64,000 nucleotides of DNA from Bacillota bacterium (lineage in GTDB: Bacteria; Bacillota; Clostridia; Christensenellales; CAG-138): NCBI GenBank assembly GCA_023455425.1, contig JAEYCM010000022.1, positions 118,030 to 182,029 on the forward strand, read 5' to 3'. Position 1 is the stretch's first letter. Each line of letters opens with the position of its first letter. Below, in pieces: positions 42,331 to 51,808 of the stretch. A model generated the notes under the pieces. The model was not told the origin of the DNA. It did no database searches and saw only the letters and a list, made by a program, of their open reading frames with translations. The position numbers were made by a program, and so were the translations under genes.

Positions 42331-43388
42331 AGGTTTTATATGTATCAACGAAAAGGCGCAGGAGCAGGCCGGATGCGAATGGGCTTGCCATACGGACCGG
42401 CTGGCGCTTTTTCTATGCGGGGCAGGACTATGAAATTCCCGCTGTCTATCTTTTCAAAAAAGGCTTTGTTGTGGATATCATAGGCAGAATAGATACAAAT
42501 ACATTGCGTGCGTTTTATGAGCGGTATGAACAGCGGGACGAACGACTGACCCCGTATGAGCGCGCGCAGGCCATGCTGGAGCACCCGTATCAGATACTGG
42601 CCGGTATGAAACTATGGTTCAACGGTGAGGAGGAAATAGGATCCTGGCATACGGATGAGGCGCTTTATATGCCCTGGCAGGAACATCATCTGCCGCTCGT
42701 TCAGGAAGCGCTGGAAGCTTACTCGCTGGATCAGGATGCGTGCTTTTCCATTATGCGCCTCCATGCGCCTTATCCCCAAGCGAACGGCGCGATCGAGGCA
42801 GTCAGCCGGATGTGGACGCGGCCCCAATTGGAAAGCTTGCGAATTGTTATCAGTCCATCCGAGCGGATGCTGCCTCTGGAGCATTCGTTTACGGTGGATT
42901 TGGAAGCAAAGGAGAAGCCGGAACTGGCCTTTGCGCATCCTGTGACGGGCACAATCCACACGCTGCGGGTTACGGATGCCGAATGGCAGGATTTTAGCGC
43001 GCAGTTTCAGAAGATGTACCGCATGCTCAAACACAGGAAGCATATGCGCCATACGCTGGGAGGCCTCGGCCATGTTTTGCGGATCGGGTATACGCTCACC
43101 CCGCCTTTGCCGCAGGGGGAACGGCTGCAATTGCAGGATGCGGCGCGCACGCTGCGGCCATCCGAACATAGCGGCGCCTCGGCAATCGGCGTAATCGGCG
43201 GGGCTGACGGGCCAACGGCAATCTTTATTGCAGGTGGTGAGGTGGACCAGCGTTCCATGGAATACGGCGTATGTTATTCGAACTTTTATCCGAAACCACA
43301 GCCAAGCTGCACGATCAACCTCGAAGGTGTCTGGACCCGAAAAGAGGCGCAGGCAGAGTTTAAGTTTGTATGGAACGAAAAGGGGTAA
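42327..43388 (+). CDS. Unknown protein with a GGADGPT motif
   Basis: A 353-residue soluble protein with no recognised overall family. It is rich in charged and aromatic residues. Near the C-terminus (about residues 284-302) it has ASAIGVIGGADGPTAIFIAG, which closely resembles a conserved segment of the membrane-bound beta subunit of sodium-pumping decarboxylases. No membrane helices surround it here, so the motif is out of its usual context. It is translationally coupled to the YhhN-like gene. Confidence 0.6.
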   Translation: MKVLYVSTKRRRSRPDANGLAIRTGWRFFYAGQDYEIPAVYLFKKGFVVDIIGRIDTNTLRAFYERYEQRDERLTPYERAQAMLEHPYQILAGMKLWFNGEEEIGSWHTDEALYMPWQEHHLPLVQEALEAYSLDQDACFSIMRLHAPYPQANGAIEAVSRMWTRPQLESLRIVISPSERMLPLEHSFTVDLEAKEKPELAFAHPVTGTIHTLRVTDAEWQDFSAQFQKMYRMLKHRKHMRHTLGGLGHVLRIGYTLTPPLPQGERLQLQDAARTLRPSEHSGASAIGVIGGADGPTAIFIAGGEVDQRSMEYGVCYSNFYPKPQPSCTINLEGVWTRKEAQAEFKFVWNEKG

Positions 43389-43481
43389 CGTCCGGGACGC
43401 GCGGTTTTTTCGCGGGGCGTTGCCTTGCGTAAAGCGTGGCCGGCGTGCCATACTGTAGGAAAAAGCGAATGGGGGAAGGGT

Positions 43482-43964
43482 ATGAAACTATATATCAAAC
43501 AAAAGGTGTTTTCCTGGCGGGATCGGTTTACGGTAAAGGAGGAAAGCGGACTCGACCGGTACTTTGTGGAGGGGGAGCTGTTTTCCTGGGGCAAGAAGCT
43601 GCATGTCCTGGATGCTTCGGGCAATGAAGCGGCGTTTATCCAGCAGAAAGTATGGAGCTTCCTGCCGCGTTATGACGTATTTGTTGAAGGCCGCCATATT
43701 GCCCAAATTAAGAAGGAATTTACGTTCCTCCGGCCCCGTTACACCATAGAAGGGTTAAGTTGGGAGATAGAAGGCGACTTCTGGGCGCACCGGTATGAGA
43801 TCACGCAATCGGGCAGTCCGGTGGTTTCTATTCAAAAGGAGTGGTTCACATGGGGGGATAGCTACGCGCTTGACATTGCATCCCCGCAGCATGAAATTTA
43901 CGCCCTGGCAGTTGTGCTCGCCATTGATTGCGCTATGGCGCAGGAAAGCAACGCGTCAAATTAG
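43482..43964 (+). CDS. LURP-one-related (YxjI-like) protein
   Basis: A 160-residue protein of the LOR/tubby-like beta-barrel family. It begins MKLYIKQKVFSWRDRFTVKE and continues with ARGEL-like turns (FVEGELFSWGKKLHVLDASG) and QQKVWSFLPRYDVFVEG, typical of bacterial YxjI. Its function is unknown; plant relatives act in defence and tubby proteins bind lipids. ATG 43482 follows GGGGGAAGGG. It may be cotranscribed with the two genes before it. Confidence 0.85.
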   Translation: MKLYIKQKVFSWRDRFTVKEESGLDRYFVEGELFSWGKKLHVLDASGNEAAFIQQKVWSFLPRYDVFVEGRHIAQIKKEFTFLRPRYTIEGLSWEIEGDFWAHRYEITQSGSPVVSIQKEWFTWGDSYALDIASPQHEIYALAVVLAIDCAMAQESNASN

Positions 43965-44166
43965 GTTGCCGGAGACTGACAGAGCATGGAAACGCTTCCG
44001 TAAAGGGTAACAAAAATGAATGCGACCAATATAGGCGCTTTTATTAGCGTACACGTAAATGAATACGCGAGGAAGGGCCCTGTGCATAGCAAAATAGGGC
44101 CGAATGAGAGTGGGGCGGAGATTTCCGGCCCATTTATTTTTTGTGTCGCATTTGATAGATAAATGC
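43965..44166. other. Intergenic stretch with terminator-like hairpin
   Basis: No gene is seen. A hairpin with GGGCCG at 44097-44102 and CGGCCC at 44136-44141, followed by a T-rich tract, probably ends the transcript of the preceding genes. Confidence 0.5.
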
Positions 44167-44195
44167 TTGACATACTTTTCTGCACTCTGTATACT
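44167..44195 (+). promoter_or_regulatory. Strong predicted promoter of the transketolase operon
   Basis: TTGACA at 44167-44172, a 17-base spacer and TATACT at 44190-44195. It is nearly identical in boxes to the promoter of the cupin operon at 56158. Confidence 0.8.
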
Positions 44196-44208
44196 GACAA
44201 TATAAAAT

Positions 44209-44220
44209 ATAATCGATTAT
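44209..44220. promoter_or_regulatory. GntR-type operator palindrome (ATAATCGATTAT)
   Basis: A perfect 12-base palindrome directly after the predicted transcript start, where a bound repressor would block the promoter. An identical palindrome lies in the same relative place at 56196-56207. The likely ligand is the FCD-GntR protein encoded at 55446. Confidence 0.7.
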
Positions 44221-44292
44221 CTAAAAGCGTTCCTTTTCTTGAATCAAAGTTGATCGTATCTTTTCTCGATTAAATACTCAGAGGTATTCGGC

Positions 44293-45162
44293 ATGGCAAA
44301 TCAATCGGATATCGAGCGGATGCGCCGCTTAAGCGCAGATATACGCATAGAAACCATACGGGCGCTGGCGCAATCGGGTTTTGGCCACATCGGGGGCGCT
44401 ATGTCCATTGCGGATGTGTTGGGCGTGCTGTATGGCGGCGCGATGCGGATTAGACCGGAGGAGCCGGGTTGGGAGGATAGGGATTACCTGGTCGTCTCAA
44501 AAGGCCACGCCGGGCCTGCGGTGTATGCCGCGCTCGCGCTTTCGGGCTATTTCCCAAAGGACTGGCTTTGTACCATCAATCAATCCGGCACCCGTCTTCC
44601 CAGCCATTGCGACAGGTGCAGGACCCCCGGCATCGATATGACGACGGGCTCTCTTGGGCAGGGGATATCCTGCGCGGTGGGGATCGCGCTGGGTATCCGG
44701 ATGCTCAAAAAAAGCAATGCTGTGTACTGCATCATAGGCGATGGTGAAATGCAGGAAGGTCAGGTCTGGGAAGCCGCGGAAGCGGCGGCGCATTACGGGC
44801 TTTCCAACCTGATTCTTTTTGTAGATTACAATAAGAAGCAGCTCGACGGCAGGGTAGCGGATATTGTGGACCCCGTCGATATTCCGGAAAAATTCCGCGC
44901 CTTTGGCTGGAATGCGCGGCGGGTCACGGGCTATGATGCGCAGGATATCCTCTCCGGGATTACCTGGGCCCGGAGCCAAAGTGAAAAGCCCACCGCCCTG
45001 GTGCTGGATACCTACAAGGGGCTGGGGTGCAGCTTTGCGGAGGCGCAGGAATTCAACCACTATATGAATATCGATTGTAATATGGCGGACGCCGCGGTTG
45101 CGGAGATAGAGCGCCGCTATGCTTCGGGTACCTTCCCGCGAGGTGATTTTCTATGGCAGTGA
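44293..45162 (+). CDS. Transketolase, N-terminal subunit
   Basis: A 289-residue TPP-binding half of a split transketolase. The motifs are SGFGHIGGAMSIADVL, SKGHAGPAVYAALAL, GSLGQGISCAVGIALG and the TPP/Mg motif GDGEMQEGQVWEAAE ... DYNKKQLDG. It transfers a two-carbon ketol unit between sugars together with the next gene product. The start at 44293 follows AGAGGTATT. It is the first gene of the large catabolic cluster and is preceded by the GntR operator. Confidence 0.94.
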   Translation: MANQSDIERMRRLSADIRIETIRALAQSGFGHIGGAMSIADVLGVLYGGAMRIRPEEPGWEDRDYLVVSKGHAGPAVYAALALSGYFPKDWLCTINQSGTRLPSHCDRCRTPGIDMTTGSLGQGISCAVGIALGIRMLKKSNAVYCIIGDGEMQEGQVWEAAEAAAHYGLSNLILFVDYNKKQLDGRVADIVDPVDIPEKFRAFGWNARRVTGYDAQDILSGITWARSQSEKPTALVLDTYKGLGCSFAEAQEFNHYMNIDCNMADAAVAEIERRYASGTFPRGDFLWQ

Positions 45163-46121
45163 TGGAAAGCAAGGAACATGCCCTGGAAGCGCAGGAGCTG
45201 CGCGCGATTTATTGCGACGCCCTTCTTGCTGCTGCGGAACGCGATGAAAAGATCGTTGTACTCAACTGCGATATGAGTACCTCCATGGGGACCAATCCGT
45301 TTGTCAAGCGCTTCCCGGAGCGGTCGTTCAATATGGGTATTCAGGAGGCAAACGCCTGCGGTACCGCCGCCGGCCTCTCATTAATAGGTTTTAAGCCCTT
45401 TCTCCATACGTTCTCCGCGTTTATCACCAGGCGCATCTATGATCAGATATTCCTGTCCTGCGCATACGCGGGGCTCAATATAAAACTGGTGGGCGGGGAC
45501 GCCGGCATAAGTACCGCGTCAAACGGCGGTACGCATATGCCCTTTGAGGATGTCGGCCTTCTGCGCCTGGTGCCTGGGGTCACAATCGTGGAACCGGCCG
45601 ATGGCGCAGCCATGCGCGCGCTCTTACCGCAGATTGCGGCGTTATACGGTGTCAGCTACCTGCGCATGCCCCGCAGAAAAGCAATGCGCATTTACGAGCC
45701 CGGCACGGATTTTACCATTGGCAAGGCCAATATCCTCCGCGAAGGCCGCGATGTTTCCATCATTGCCAGCGGCATGCTGGTCTATGAGGCGTTGCTTGCC
45801 GCCGATATGCTGTTAAAACAGGGAATTCATGCGTGCGTAGTGGATATGTTCACGATTAAGCCGCTGGATGAGGCGTGCGTGCTTGCCTGCGCGCGGGAAA
45901 CCGGCGCTATTGTCACGGCCGAAAACCACAACTATATGAATGGCCTGGGGTCTGCGGTGGCGGAAACGCTTGTGGAAAACTACCCTGTTCCCATGGAGCG
46001 CATCGGCGTCCGGGAGCAATTCGGCGAGGTTGGAACCGTGGAATATCTTATGGAACGCTTTGAACTTTCGGCGCCATTTATCTATAAAAAAGCAATAGAA
46101 TGCGTCGCGCGCAAGCGATAG
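45153..46121 (+). CDS. Transketolase, C-terminal subunit
   Basis: A 322-residue pyrimidine-binding half. NMGIQEANACGTAAGLSL contains the catalytic Glu that activates TPP; NGGTHMPFEDVGLLR and EPADGAAMRALL are family landmarks, and a C-terminal transketolase domain follows (ASGMLVYEALLAAD). Its start overlaps the N-subunit stop by 10 bases. Split pairs of this type serve general pentose metabolism and specialised sugar pathways alike. Confidence 0.94.
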   Translation: MAVMESKEHALEAQELRAIYCDALLAAAERDEKIVVLNCDMSTSMGTNPFVKRFPERSFNMGIQEANACGTAAGLSLIGFKPFLHTFSAFITRRIYDQIFLSCAYAGLNIKLVGGDAGISTASNGGTHMPFEDVGLLRLVPGVTIVEPADGAAMRALLPQIAALYGVSYLRMPRRKAMRIYEPGTDFTIGKANILREGRDVSIIASGMLVYEALLAADMLLKQGIHACVVDMFTIKPLDEACVLACARETGAIVTAENHNYMNGLGSAVAETLVENYPVPMERIGVREQFGEVGTVEYLMERFELSAPFIYKKAIECVARKR

Positions 46122-46192
46122 GATGGGTAAAAGATAGATAGGCCTTGCGCAGGCATTCTCTACCAATCTATCGCGCAGGGGAGGGAGGGCTT

Positions 46193-48508
46193 ATGGCGAA
46201 AACAGACCCGATCGGCACTTCTTTGCCGCGCGCCGACGGTATGGATAAAGTAACCGGAAAATCTATTTACGGGGACGATATCATGCTGCCCGGGCAGCTC
46301 TATGGCGCCGTGCACCGCAGCGAACACCCGCATGCCCGCATATTGGCGGTGCACACGGAAGCGGCTGCCGCCTACCCCGGCGTGCGCGCAGTCATTACAG
46401 GGGAAACTTGCAGGAAATACTTCGGGCAGTTTATAGCGGATCAACCCATACTTGCCATCGGCAAGGTGCGTTATTGGGGCGAACCCGTGGCCGCGGTAGC
46501 GGCGGATGACCCACATACGGCGCATGAGGCGGCAAAGCTCATCAAGGTGGACTATGCGCCTCTGCCGGTGGTGGATACGATTGAAAAGGCGCTCAAAGGG
46601 GATACGCTTCTACACGAAGATTGGAAGCATTACACCATATACGGGGCGACCCATCCCGTGCCCAATTCCAACATTGTAGATCGGTTTGTGCTTTCCGCCG
46701 GAAATCTGGAAGATGGGTTCTCCCAGGCCGATGTCGTGGTGGAAAATGAATTCTACTGCGGCATGCTCCAGCACACCGTCATGGAAACCCACTGTGCTAC
46801 TGCGGTCGCGGACACGGAAAAAATTCACGTCTATTCTCCCGCGCAATCCCCGTTCGCCATACGCGGCGTGATCGCAAACGCTTTTGGGTACAGCCAGGAT
46901 AACGTACGCATCACCTGCACCGAGATCGGCGGCGGGTTTGGATGCAAGGCAGAGGCCAAGGCGGAGCCCATCGCCGTAGCGTTGGCGCTTGCTTCCAAAC
47001 GGCCGGTCAAGCTGCTGTATGAAAGGCACGAGGAGTTCGCGGCCACGCTTGTGCGCGCCCCCGTGCTGTTCAAGATCAAGACCGGCGCAAAAAAAGACGG
47101 GACGCTGGTTGCGCAGCAGATTAAGATCTATTGGGATACCGGCGCGTACGGCACATTCGGCCCGCGCGTGAACTACAACGCCGGCTATGCCGCAAACGGC
47201 CCCTACAAGGTTCCCAATACATACGTGGACGGCTACTGTTTGGTTACGAACAAAACCCTGGGTACCGCCTATCGTGGCTTTGGCATCACGGAGGTTGCAA
47301 ACGCCCATGAGATGCAGATGGACTGCGTCGCGGAGCAGTTGCATATGGACCCTCTGGAGCTTCGGCTGAAAAATGTGCTGCGCGACGGAGACATTTCCGT
47401 CACCGGCGAGCGCATGCAGAGCGTGGGCGTTGCCGAATGCCTCGAGAAGGCCGCACAATCCATCGATTGGGCCAATAAGCCGCTTGCGTGGAAAACGCCG
47501 GACGGGAAACTCCGGGGAAAGGGCATTGCCTGCTACATCAAGCTGTCGGGTACGCCTTCCACCACCTCTTGTATTTTGCGTATGAACGAGGACGGGACGC
47601 TCACGCTGCTTTCGGGCAGCAGGGAGATGGGGCAGGGCGTCATGACGGTGCTGCCCCAGATTGCGGCGGCCGCGCTTTCCATGGACCCCGGCAGGATCAA
47701 GATGGCGCCGGTGGATACGGCCTTTACCCCCTATGATAAGACGACAACGTCCAGCCGCTCGACATTCCACAGCGGCAAGGCCGTGCTTGAAGCTGCGGAG
47801 GGTATCAAACGCCAGCTTTGCGCGTTGGCGGCAAAAAAATGGGGCGTTCCCGTAGAAGCGGTTGCCTTTCAAGACGGGCTTATTTGCCACCCGACCGATC
47901 CTTCCAGAAGCATTTCCATCAGCAACGTCAAGGCCAGCGGCATTATGAAGGAACAGCCGCCAGTTATTGCCACAGGCGCTTACGGCACCTCGGATATTTT
48001 CGATACACCCGATCCCGAGACGCATGCTTCCAAACGTCCCACCATCATGTGGATGATGGGCGCGCAGGCGGCCGAGGTGGAGGTAGACCCGGGAACCGGT
48101 CGTGTCCGGGTCATTAAGATCGGCGCGGCGCACGACGTTGGCAAAGCCGTAAACCCGTTAGGCTGCCTCCAACAGATCGAAGGCGCGCTCGTCATGGGCG
48201 TTGGCCATGCGCTGCTCGAAGAAATGATCTACCAGGACGGCATTTTGAAAAACGGCAACATGGTGGATTACAAAGTGCCCACATTCATGGACGCCGATTT
48301 TGAGACCGAGATTTCGCTGGTGGAATGCGCGCATCCCGAGGGGCCCTTTGGCCTGAAGGGAATCGGGGAGCCGGGCGTTGCGCCCACAGCTCCCGCCATC
48401 GCCAACGCCGTCTCTGCCGCTTGCGGCAGGCGGTTCCGCTCCACGCCGATCAAACCCGAACAGATTTTACTGGAGAAAGGGGGGAGCGAACATGCTGCCG
48501 GCGTTTGA
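46193..48508 (+). CDS. Molybdenum hydroxylase, large (Mo-cofactor) subunit
   Basis: A 771-residue protein of the xanthine dehydrogenase/CO dehydrogenase-like CoxL family. It begins IGTSLPRADGMDKVTGKSIY. The cofactor region includes GGGFGCKAEAKAEPIAVALA, GTAYRGFGITEVANAHE and SREMGQGVMTVLPQI, and the catalytic Glu lies in GIGEPGVAPTAPAIANAV. These enzymes hydroxylate N-heterocycles, aldehydes or aromatics with water as the oxygen source. ATG 46193 follows GGGAGGGAGG. The substrate is unknown; no maturation gene (XdhC type) is present in the window. Confidence 0.93.
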   Translation: MAKTDPIGTSLPRADGMDKVTGKSIYGDDIMLPGQLYGAVHRSEHPHARILAVHTEAAAAYPGVRAVITGETCRKYFGQFIADQPILAIGKVRYWGEPVAAVAADDPHTAHEAAKLIKVDYAPLPVVDTIEKALKGDTLLHEDWKHYTIYGATHPVPNSNIVDRFVLSAGNLEDGFSQADVVVENEFYCGMLQHTVMETHCATAVADTEKIHVYSPAQSPFAIRGVIANAFGYSQDNVRITCTEIGGGFGCKAEAKAEPIAVALALASKRPVKLLYERHEEFAATLVRAPVLFKIKTGAKKDGTLVAQQIKIYWDTGAYGTFGPRVNYNAGYAANGPYKVPNTYVDGYCLVTNKTLGTAYRGFGITEVANAHEMQMDCVAEQLHMDPLELRLKNVLRDGDISVTGERMQSVGVAECLEKAAQSIDWANKPLAWKTPDGKLRGKGIACYIKLSGTPSTTSCILRMNEDGTLTLLSGSREMGQGVMTVLPQIAAAALSMDPGRIKMAPVDTAFTPYDKTTTSSRSTFHSGKAVLEAAEGIKRQLCALAAKKWGVPVEAVAFQDGLICHPTDPSRSISISNVKASGIMKEQPPVIATGAYGTSDIFDTPDPETHASKRPTIMWMMGAQAAEVEVDPGTGRVRVIKIGAAHDVGKAVNPLGCLQQIEGALVMGVGHALLEEMIYQDGILKNGNMVDYKVPTFMDADFETEISLVECAHPEGPFGLKGIGEPGVAPTAPAIANAVSAACGRRFRSTPIKPEQILLEKGGSEHAAGV

Positions 48509-49358
48509 CCTGATCATTCCCAAGACGCTTACCGAAGCCTGCGCGTTGAAGCTCCAGGGAGGGCGTATCCTTGCGGGCGGCACGGATGTGCTGGTATCCA
48601 TGCACGGCGGCGCGCTCCAGCCCCGTACGCTGATTGATATCAAGGCGCTTGATGAACTCAAGGGCATGCAGGAGACGCCGGAAGGGCTTGATATCGGGGC
48701 GCTGACCACCCACCGCGAACTGGAGGTTTCTCCGCTCATACGCCAAAAGTATACGGCGCTCTTTGAAGGCTGCTCGCAGGTGGGCTCCATGCAGATCCGT
48801 TTCCGCGGCACGCTGGGCGGCAACATTTGCAATGCCGTGCCTTCTGCGGACAGTACCGGCCCGTTGCTGGCGCTCGGTGCCGTCTGCATCATCGCCGGTT
48901 CCCAAGGAGAGAGAAGCGTACCGCTTTCTGATTTTTTTACCGGCGCCAAGCGCACCGTGCTCAAAGAAGATGAACTTCTAAAACGTGTTCTTCTGCCCCT
49001 GCCCGCAGCGCGGTCGGGCAGTTGCTACACAAAGTTTACGCGCCGTAATGCGATGGATATCGCGCTGTATGGGGTATCCTGCTATGTTGCGCTCCGGGAT
49101 GAAAAGATTGCGGCTGCGCGGATTGCCCTGACAACCGCTGCGCCCACCCCCATCCGGGCATACGAGGCCGAGAATTTGTTGATCGGCCATATCCCGGACG
49201 GCGCGCTGGCGGCGGAGGCGGGCAAATGCGCGAGAGCCGAGGCGCGGCCGCGCAGCAGCTGGCGGTCCTCCGCGGAGTTCCGGCTGGCGCTTACCGAAGA
49301 GTTGACTGCGCGTACGGTCACGACCGCCGTGCAGCGGGCGAGGGAGGCTTTGCCATGA
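48492..49358 (+). CDS. Molybdenum hydroxylase, FAD subunit
   Basis: A 288-residue CoxM-like subunit. The FAD motifs are GGRILAGGTDVLVSMHGG and RGTLGGNICNAVPSADS; the first is the usual AGGTDL-like loop. It carries electrons from the iron-sulfur subunit to an acceptor. It starts 17 bases inside the end of the large-subunit gene, with AAAGGGGGGAG upstream. Confidence 0.92.
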   Translation: MLPAFDLIIPKTLTEACALKLQGGRILAGGTDVLVSMHGGALQPRTLIDIKALDELKGMQETPEGLDIGALTTHRELEVSPLIRQKYTALFEGCSQVGSMQIRFRGTLGGNICNAVPSADSTGPLLALGAVCIIAGSQGERSVPLSDFFTGAKRTVLKEDELLKRVLLPLPAARSGSCYTKFTRRNAMDIALYGVSCYVALRDEKIAAARIALTTAAPTPIRAYEAENLLIGHIPDGALAAEAGKCARAEARPRSSWRSSAEFRLALTEELTARTVTTAVQRAREALP

Positions 49359-49840
49359 CGGAAAAAAAGATCCATGTGCGCATCAACGGGCAGCTTTATA
49401 CGCGCCAGGTCGGCGTCAACGTGACGCTGGTCGAGTTTCTCCGGTATGATCTGGGGCTCACCGGCACCAAGATGGGCTGCAACGAGGGCGAATGCGGCGC
49501 ATGCACCGTGCTTTTCAATGGAGAGCCGGTCAATTCCTGCCTTGTCCTCGCCGTCGAAACGGACGGTGGGGAAGTGCTTACTGTGGAGGGACTGGCGCAG
49601 GAGCAGCTCCACCCGCTCCAGCAGGCGTTTTTGGATGTGGGCGCGGTGCAGTGCGGTTTTTGCACGCCCGGCATGCTTCTTACCGCAAAATCCATCCTCG
49701 ACCGCAACCCCCACCCGACCGCGGAGCAGATCCGTAAGGACATGGAAGGAAATATCTGCCGCTGTACGGGATATAACCGCATTATAGACGCCGTGCTGCT
49801 GGCCGCAGAACGCATGAGCGCCCCCCTCTTCACCGAATAA
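49355..49840 (+). CDS. Molybdenum hydroxylase, 2Fe-2S subunit
   Basis: A 161-residue CoxS-like subunit. The plant-type cluster motif is CNEGECGACTV with the fourth Cys in NSC. The second cluster uses CGFCTPG and CRCTGY. ATGA overlap with the FAD-subunit gene shows coupling. Gene order Mo-FAD-FeS is complete. Confidence 0.95.
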   Translation: MTEKKIHVRINGQLYTRQVGVNVTLVEFLRYDLGLTGTKMGCNEGECGACTVLFNGEPVNSCLVLAVETDGGEVLTVEGLAQEQLHPLQQAFLDVGAVQCGFCTPGMLLTAKSILDRNPHPTAEQIRKDMEGNICRCTGYNRIIDAVLLAAERMSAPLFTE

Positions 49841-49930
49841 CTTTGCTTTTCCCCGCTCCGGCGCGGCTCTTCTTAGCGTCGGATGTCCTTTCCCATATTC
49901 CTTTCCGGACGATTTTATCGCTTTTTACGA

Positions 49931-49960
49931 ACGATTATCTATCTTGTATCATCGATTACA
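49931..49960. promoter_or_regulatory. Two degenerate GntR-type operator copies
   Basis: ACGATTATCTA at 49931-49941 matches the right half of ATAATCGATTATC-TA at 44209. ATCATCGATTAC at 49948-49959 matches the 12-base palindrome at 10 of 12 positions. They lie 75-100 bases ahead of the dikinase genes. Confidence 0.5.
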
Positions 49961-50033
49961 AATCTATAGGGTTCTATGAGTATTCGTTTTTCATGAGCCG
50001 TCATGAAAACTAGAAAAATACAGGAGGCCGATT

Positions 50034-51728
50034 ATGAGCGAGGACAACAAGATCTATGCAACCTATTTTGGCGACGCCGAACTCCCTGTGGAATGGAAGG
50101 ACGAGGAAGAAAAGGGTCTGATGTGGTTCTACGACGATCTTCACTGCCCCAACCCCATTTCCCCGCTCTATTTTGATGTGGGCGGCTGGTGGGGTCCAAC
50201 CTGCGAATACATGTACCGACGGTTCGGCGCGCCGATTGGCTCGCAATGGCTCGCAAAGAAGATTGGCGGCTATGTGTACAGCGCCGTTGTACCGCCTAAA
50301 ACGGACGCGGACAAGGTGGGAGGACTGTTCAACTATTATTCGGCCGTTATGCCCATATACGCCGACCAATTCCTGGACAGGTGGAAGAACTCCTATATCA
50401 AGGAGCTTCAGGATGCGGGCAACTACATGATCGGCTTTGATTTTGCGCATAAGAGCATTCCTGAAATCCTGATTCATATGGAGGATTGTCTGGACCTGCA
50501 GGAGCGCGCATTCCGCATCCACTGGATTATCAACCTCGCACAGGTGCAGGCCTCCACGGACTTTGCAAACGTGTACGCGGAAGCGGTCGGCAGCGCGGAC
50601 GATGACCTCTCCAAAATCACCATCTCCCGGGACGACAGGAACTGGGATTCGCTCAAGGCTTTGTGGAGCATCAAGGAATATATCGGCACCGTGCCCGCGC
50701 TCAAGATGCTGTTCCTGGAAGGCAGTATTGAGGAGATCATGGCGCAGTCCTCTTCCGCCGAAGGCGGCGAAAAGCTGCTGGAGCTGGTAAAAGCCTATCA
50801 GGAGGAGTACGGCTATAAGGCGATTTACTCCCACGAATACATCTACAAAACCTGGATCGAAGACTCCACCCCCATCTATGAGGCCGTCAAGGGCTATGTG
50901 GAAACCGATTATAACTTCTACGAAAATTACAACAGCTGCATGAAGACCCAACAGGATGCCATTGACCGGGCGGTTGCGAAGATCAAGGACCCCGCGATGC
51001 TGGGGAAGTTCAACAAATCTCTCGAGCTGTGTCTGAAGATGATGCCCCTTACGCCTGACCATCACTTCTATATCGACCAGGCCATCTATGCGCATATGCG
51101 CCTGATGTTCCTTGAAGTAGGCAAGGCGTATGTCCAGGCGGGCAAGCTGAACGACCCGGAAGATATCTTCATGCTTGAGTATGAGGAGATCCGCTGCCTG
51201 GGCGTTTCGGATTACCCTGCCGAAGAGAAGATCGCTTCCCGGCGCGCCGAAATGGCCGAGGCCGCAAAGAAGCATCCCCGCTATTGGTACGGCACCGCCA
51301 CCCACTGGCAGCTCTATGTGGAGCCGTATAAGCATGCGCTCTGGGGCTATCCCGAAATTTTTGAGCGCGAGATGGAGGAAAAGAAAGAAGCAAAGCCGCT
51401 GAGCAAGACGCTGATCAAGGGAATTCCCGGTTCTGCGGGCGTTGCCGAGGGCATCTGCCGCTTTGTAAGCACCCCCAAGGACTTCGATAAGCTGCAAAAA
51501 GGAGAGATCATGGTCTGCAAGATGACCAACCCCGCGTGGATCGTCAGCTTCTCTAAAATCGCGGGTCTCGTTACGGATACCGGCGGCGCGCTTTCCCATC
51601 CGGCGGTTGTCTCCCGTGAGTTCGGCATCCCCTGTGTCGTCGGCACCACAAGGGCGACGCAGGCGCTCGAAACCGGGATGCGCATCCGCGTGGATGGCAA
51701 TACCGGCGTGGTCGAAGTGATCGGATAA
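50034..51728 (+). CDS. PEP-synthase-like phosphohistidine subunit (phenylphosphate synthase-like)
   Basis: A 564-residue protein. The C-terminal 110 residues are the PEP-utilising mobile (swivelling) domain: GIPGSAGVAEG, then TDTGGALSHPAVVSREFG with the phosphorylatable His522. Pro follows that His instead of the usual Ala. The N-terminal 450 residues are aromatic-rich, resemble no PEP/pyruvate TIM barrel and probably bind the acceptor. Together with the next gene this is the split arrangement of phenylphosphate synthase and related dikinases: ATP to the swivelling His to a small-molecule hydroxyl. ATG 50034 follows ACAGGAGGCC. The acceptor is unknown. Confidence 0.85.
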   Translation: MSEDNKIYATYFGDAELPVEWKDEEEKGLMWFYDDLHCPNPISPLYFDVGGWWGPTCEYMYRRFGAPIGSQWLAKKIGGYVYSAVVPPKTDADKVGGLFNYYSAVMPIYADQFLDRWKNSYIKELQDAGNYMIGFDFAHKSIPEILIHMEDCLDLQERAFRIHWIINLAQVQASTDFANVYAEAVGSADDDLSKITISRDDRNWDSLKALWSIKEYIGTVPALKMLFLEGSIEEIMAQSSSAEGGEKLLELVKAYQEEYGYKAIYSHEYIYKTWIEDSTPIYEAVKGYVETDYNFYENYNSCMKTQQDAIDRAVAKIKDPAMLGKFNKSLELCLKMMPLTPDHHFYIDQAIYAHMRLMFLEVGKAYVQAGKLNDPEDIFMLEYEEIRCLGVSDYPAEEKIASRRAEMAEAAKKHPRYWYGTATHWQLYVEPYKHALWGYPEIFEREMEEKKEAKPLSKTLIKGIPGSAGVAEGICRFVSTPKDFDKLQKGEIMVCKMTNPAWIVSFSKIAGLVTDTGGALSHPAVVSREFGIPCVVGTTRATQALETGMRIRVDGNTGVVEVIG

Positions 51729-51808
51729 TGTAATCGGTTGTGGCGGCGCCCGCATGGGCGCCGCCTGAAGCAATCCCATGCTCTAATCAAACAGTGAGGT
51801 GTAACAGC

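Noticed and set aside
46610..48133. A 507-codon open frame on the - strand opposite the molybdenum hydroxylase
   Set aside because: It is antisense to a gene with intact cofactor motifs, and nothing supports it independently.
50010..51779. A 589-codon open frame on the - strand opposite the dikinase subunit
   Set aside because: It is a shadow frame with no recognisable domain, opposite a coding strand that carries the phosphohistidine motif.
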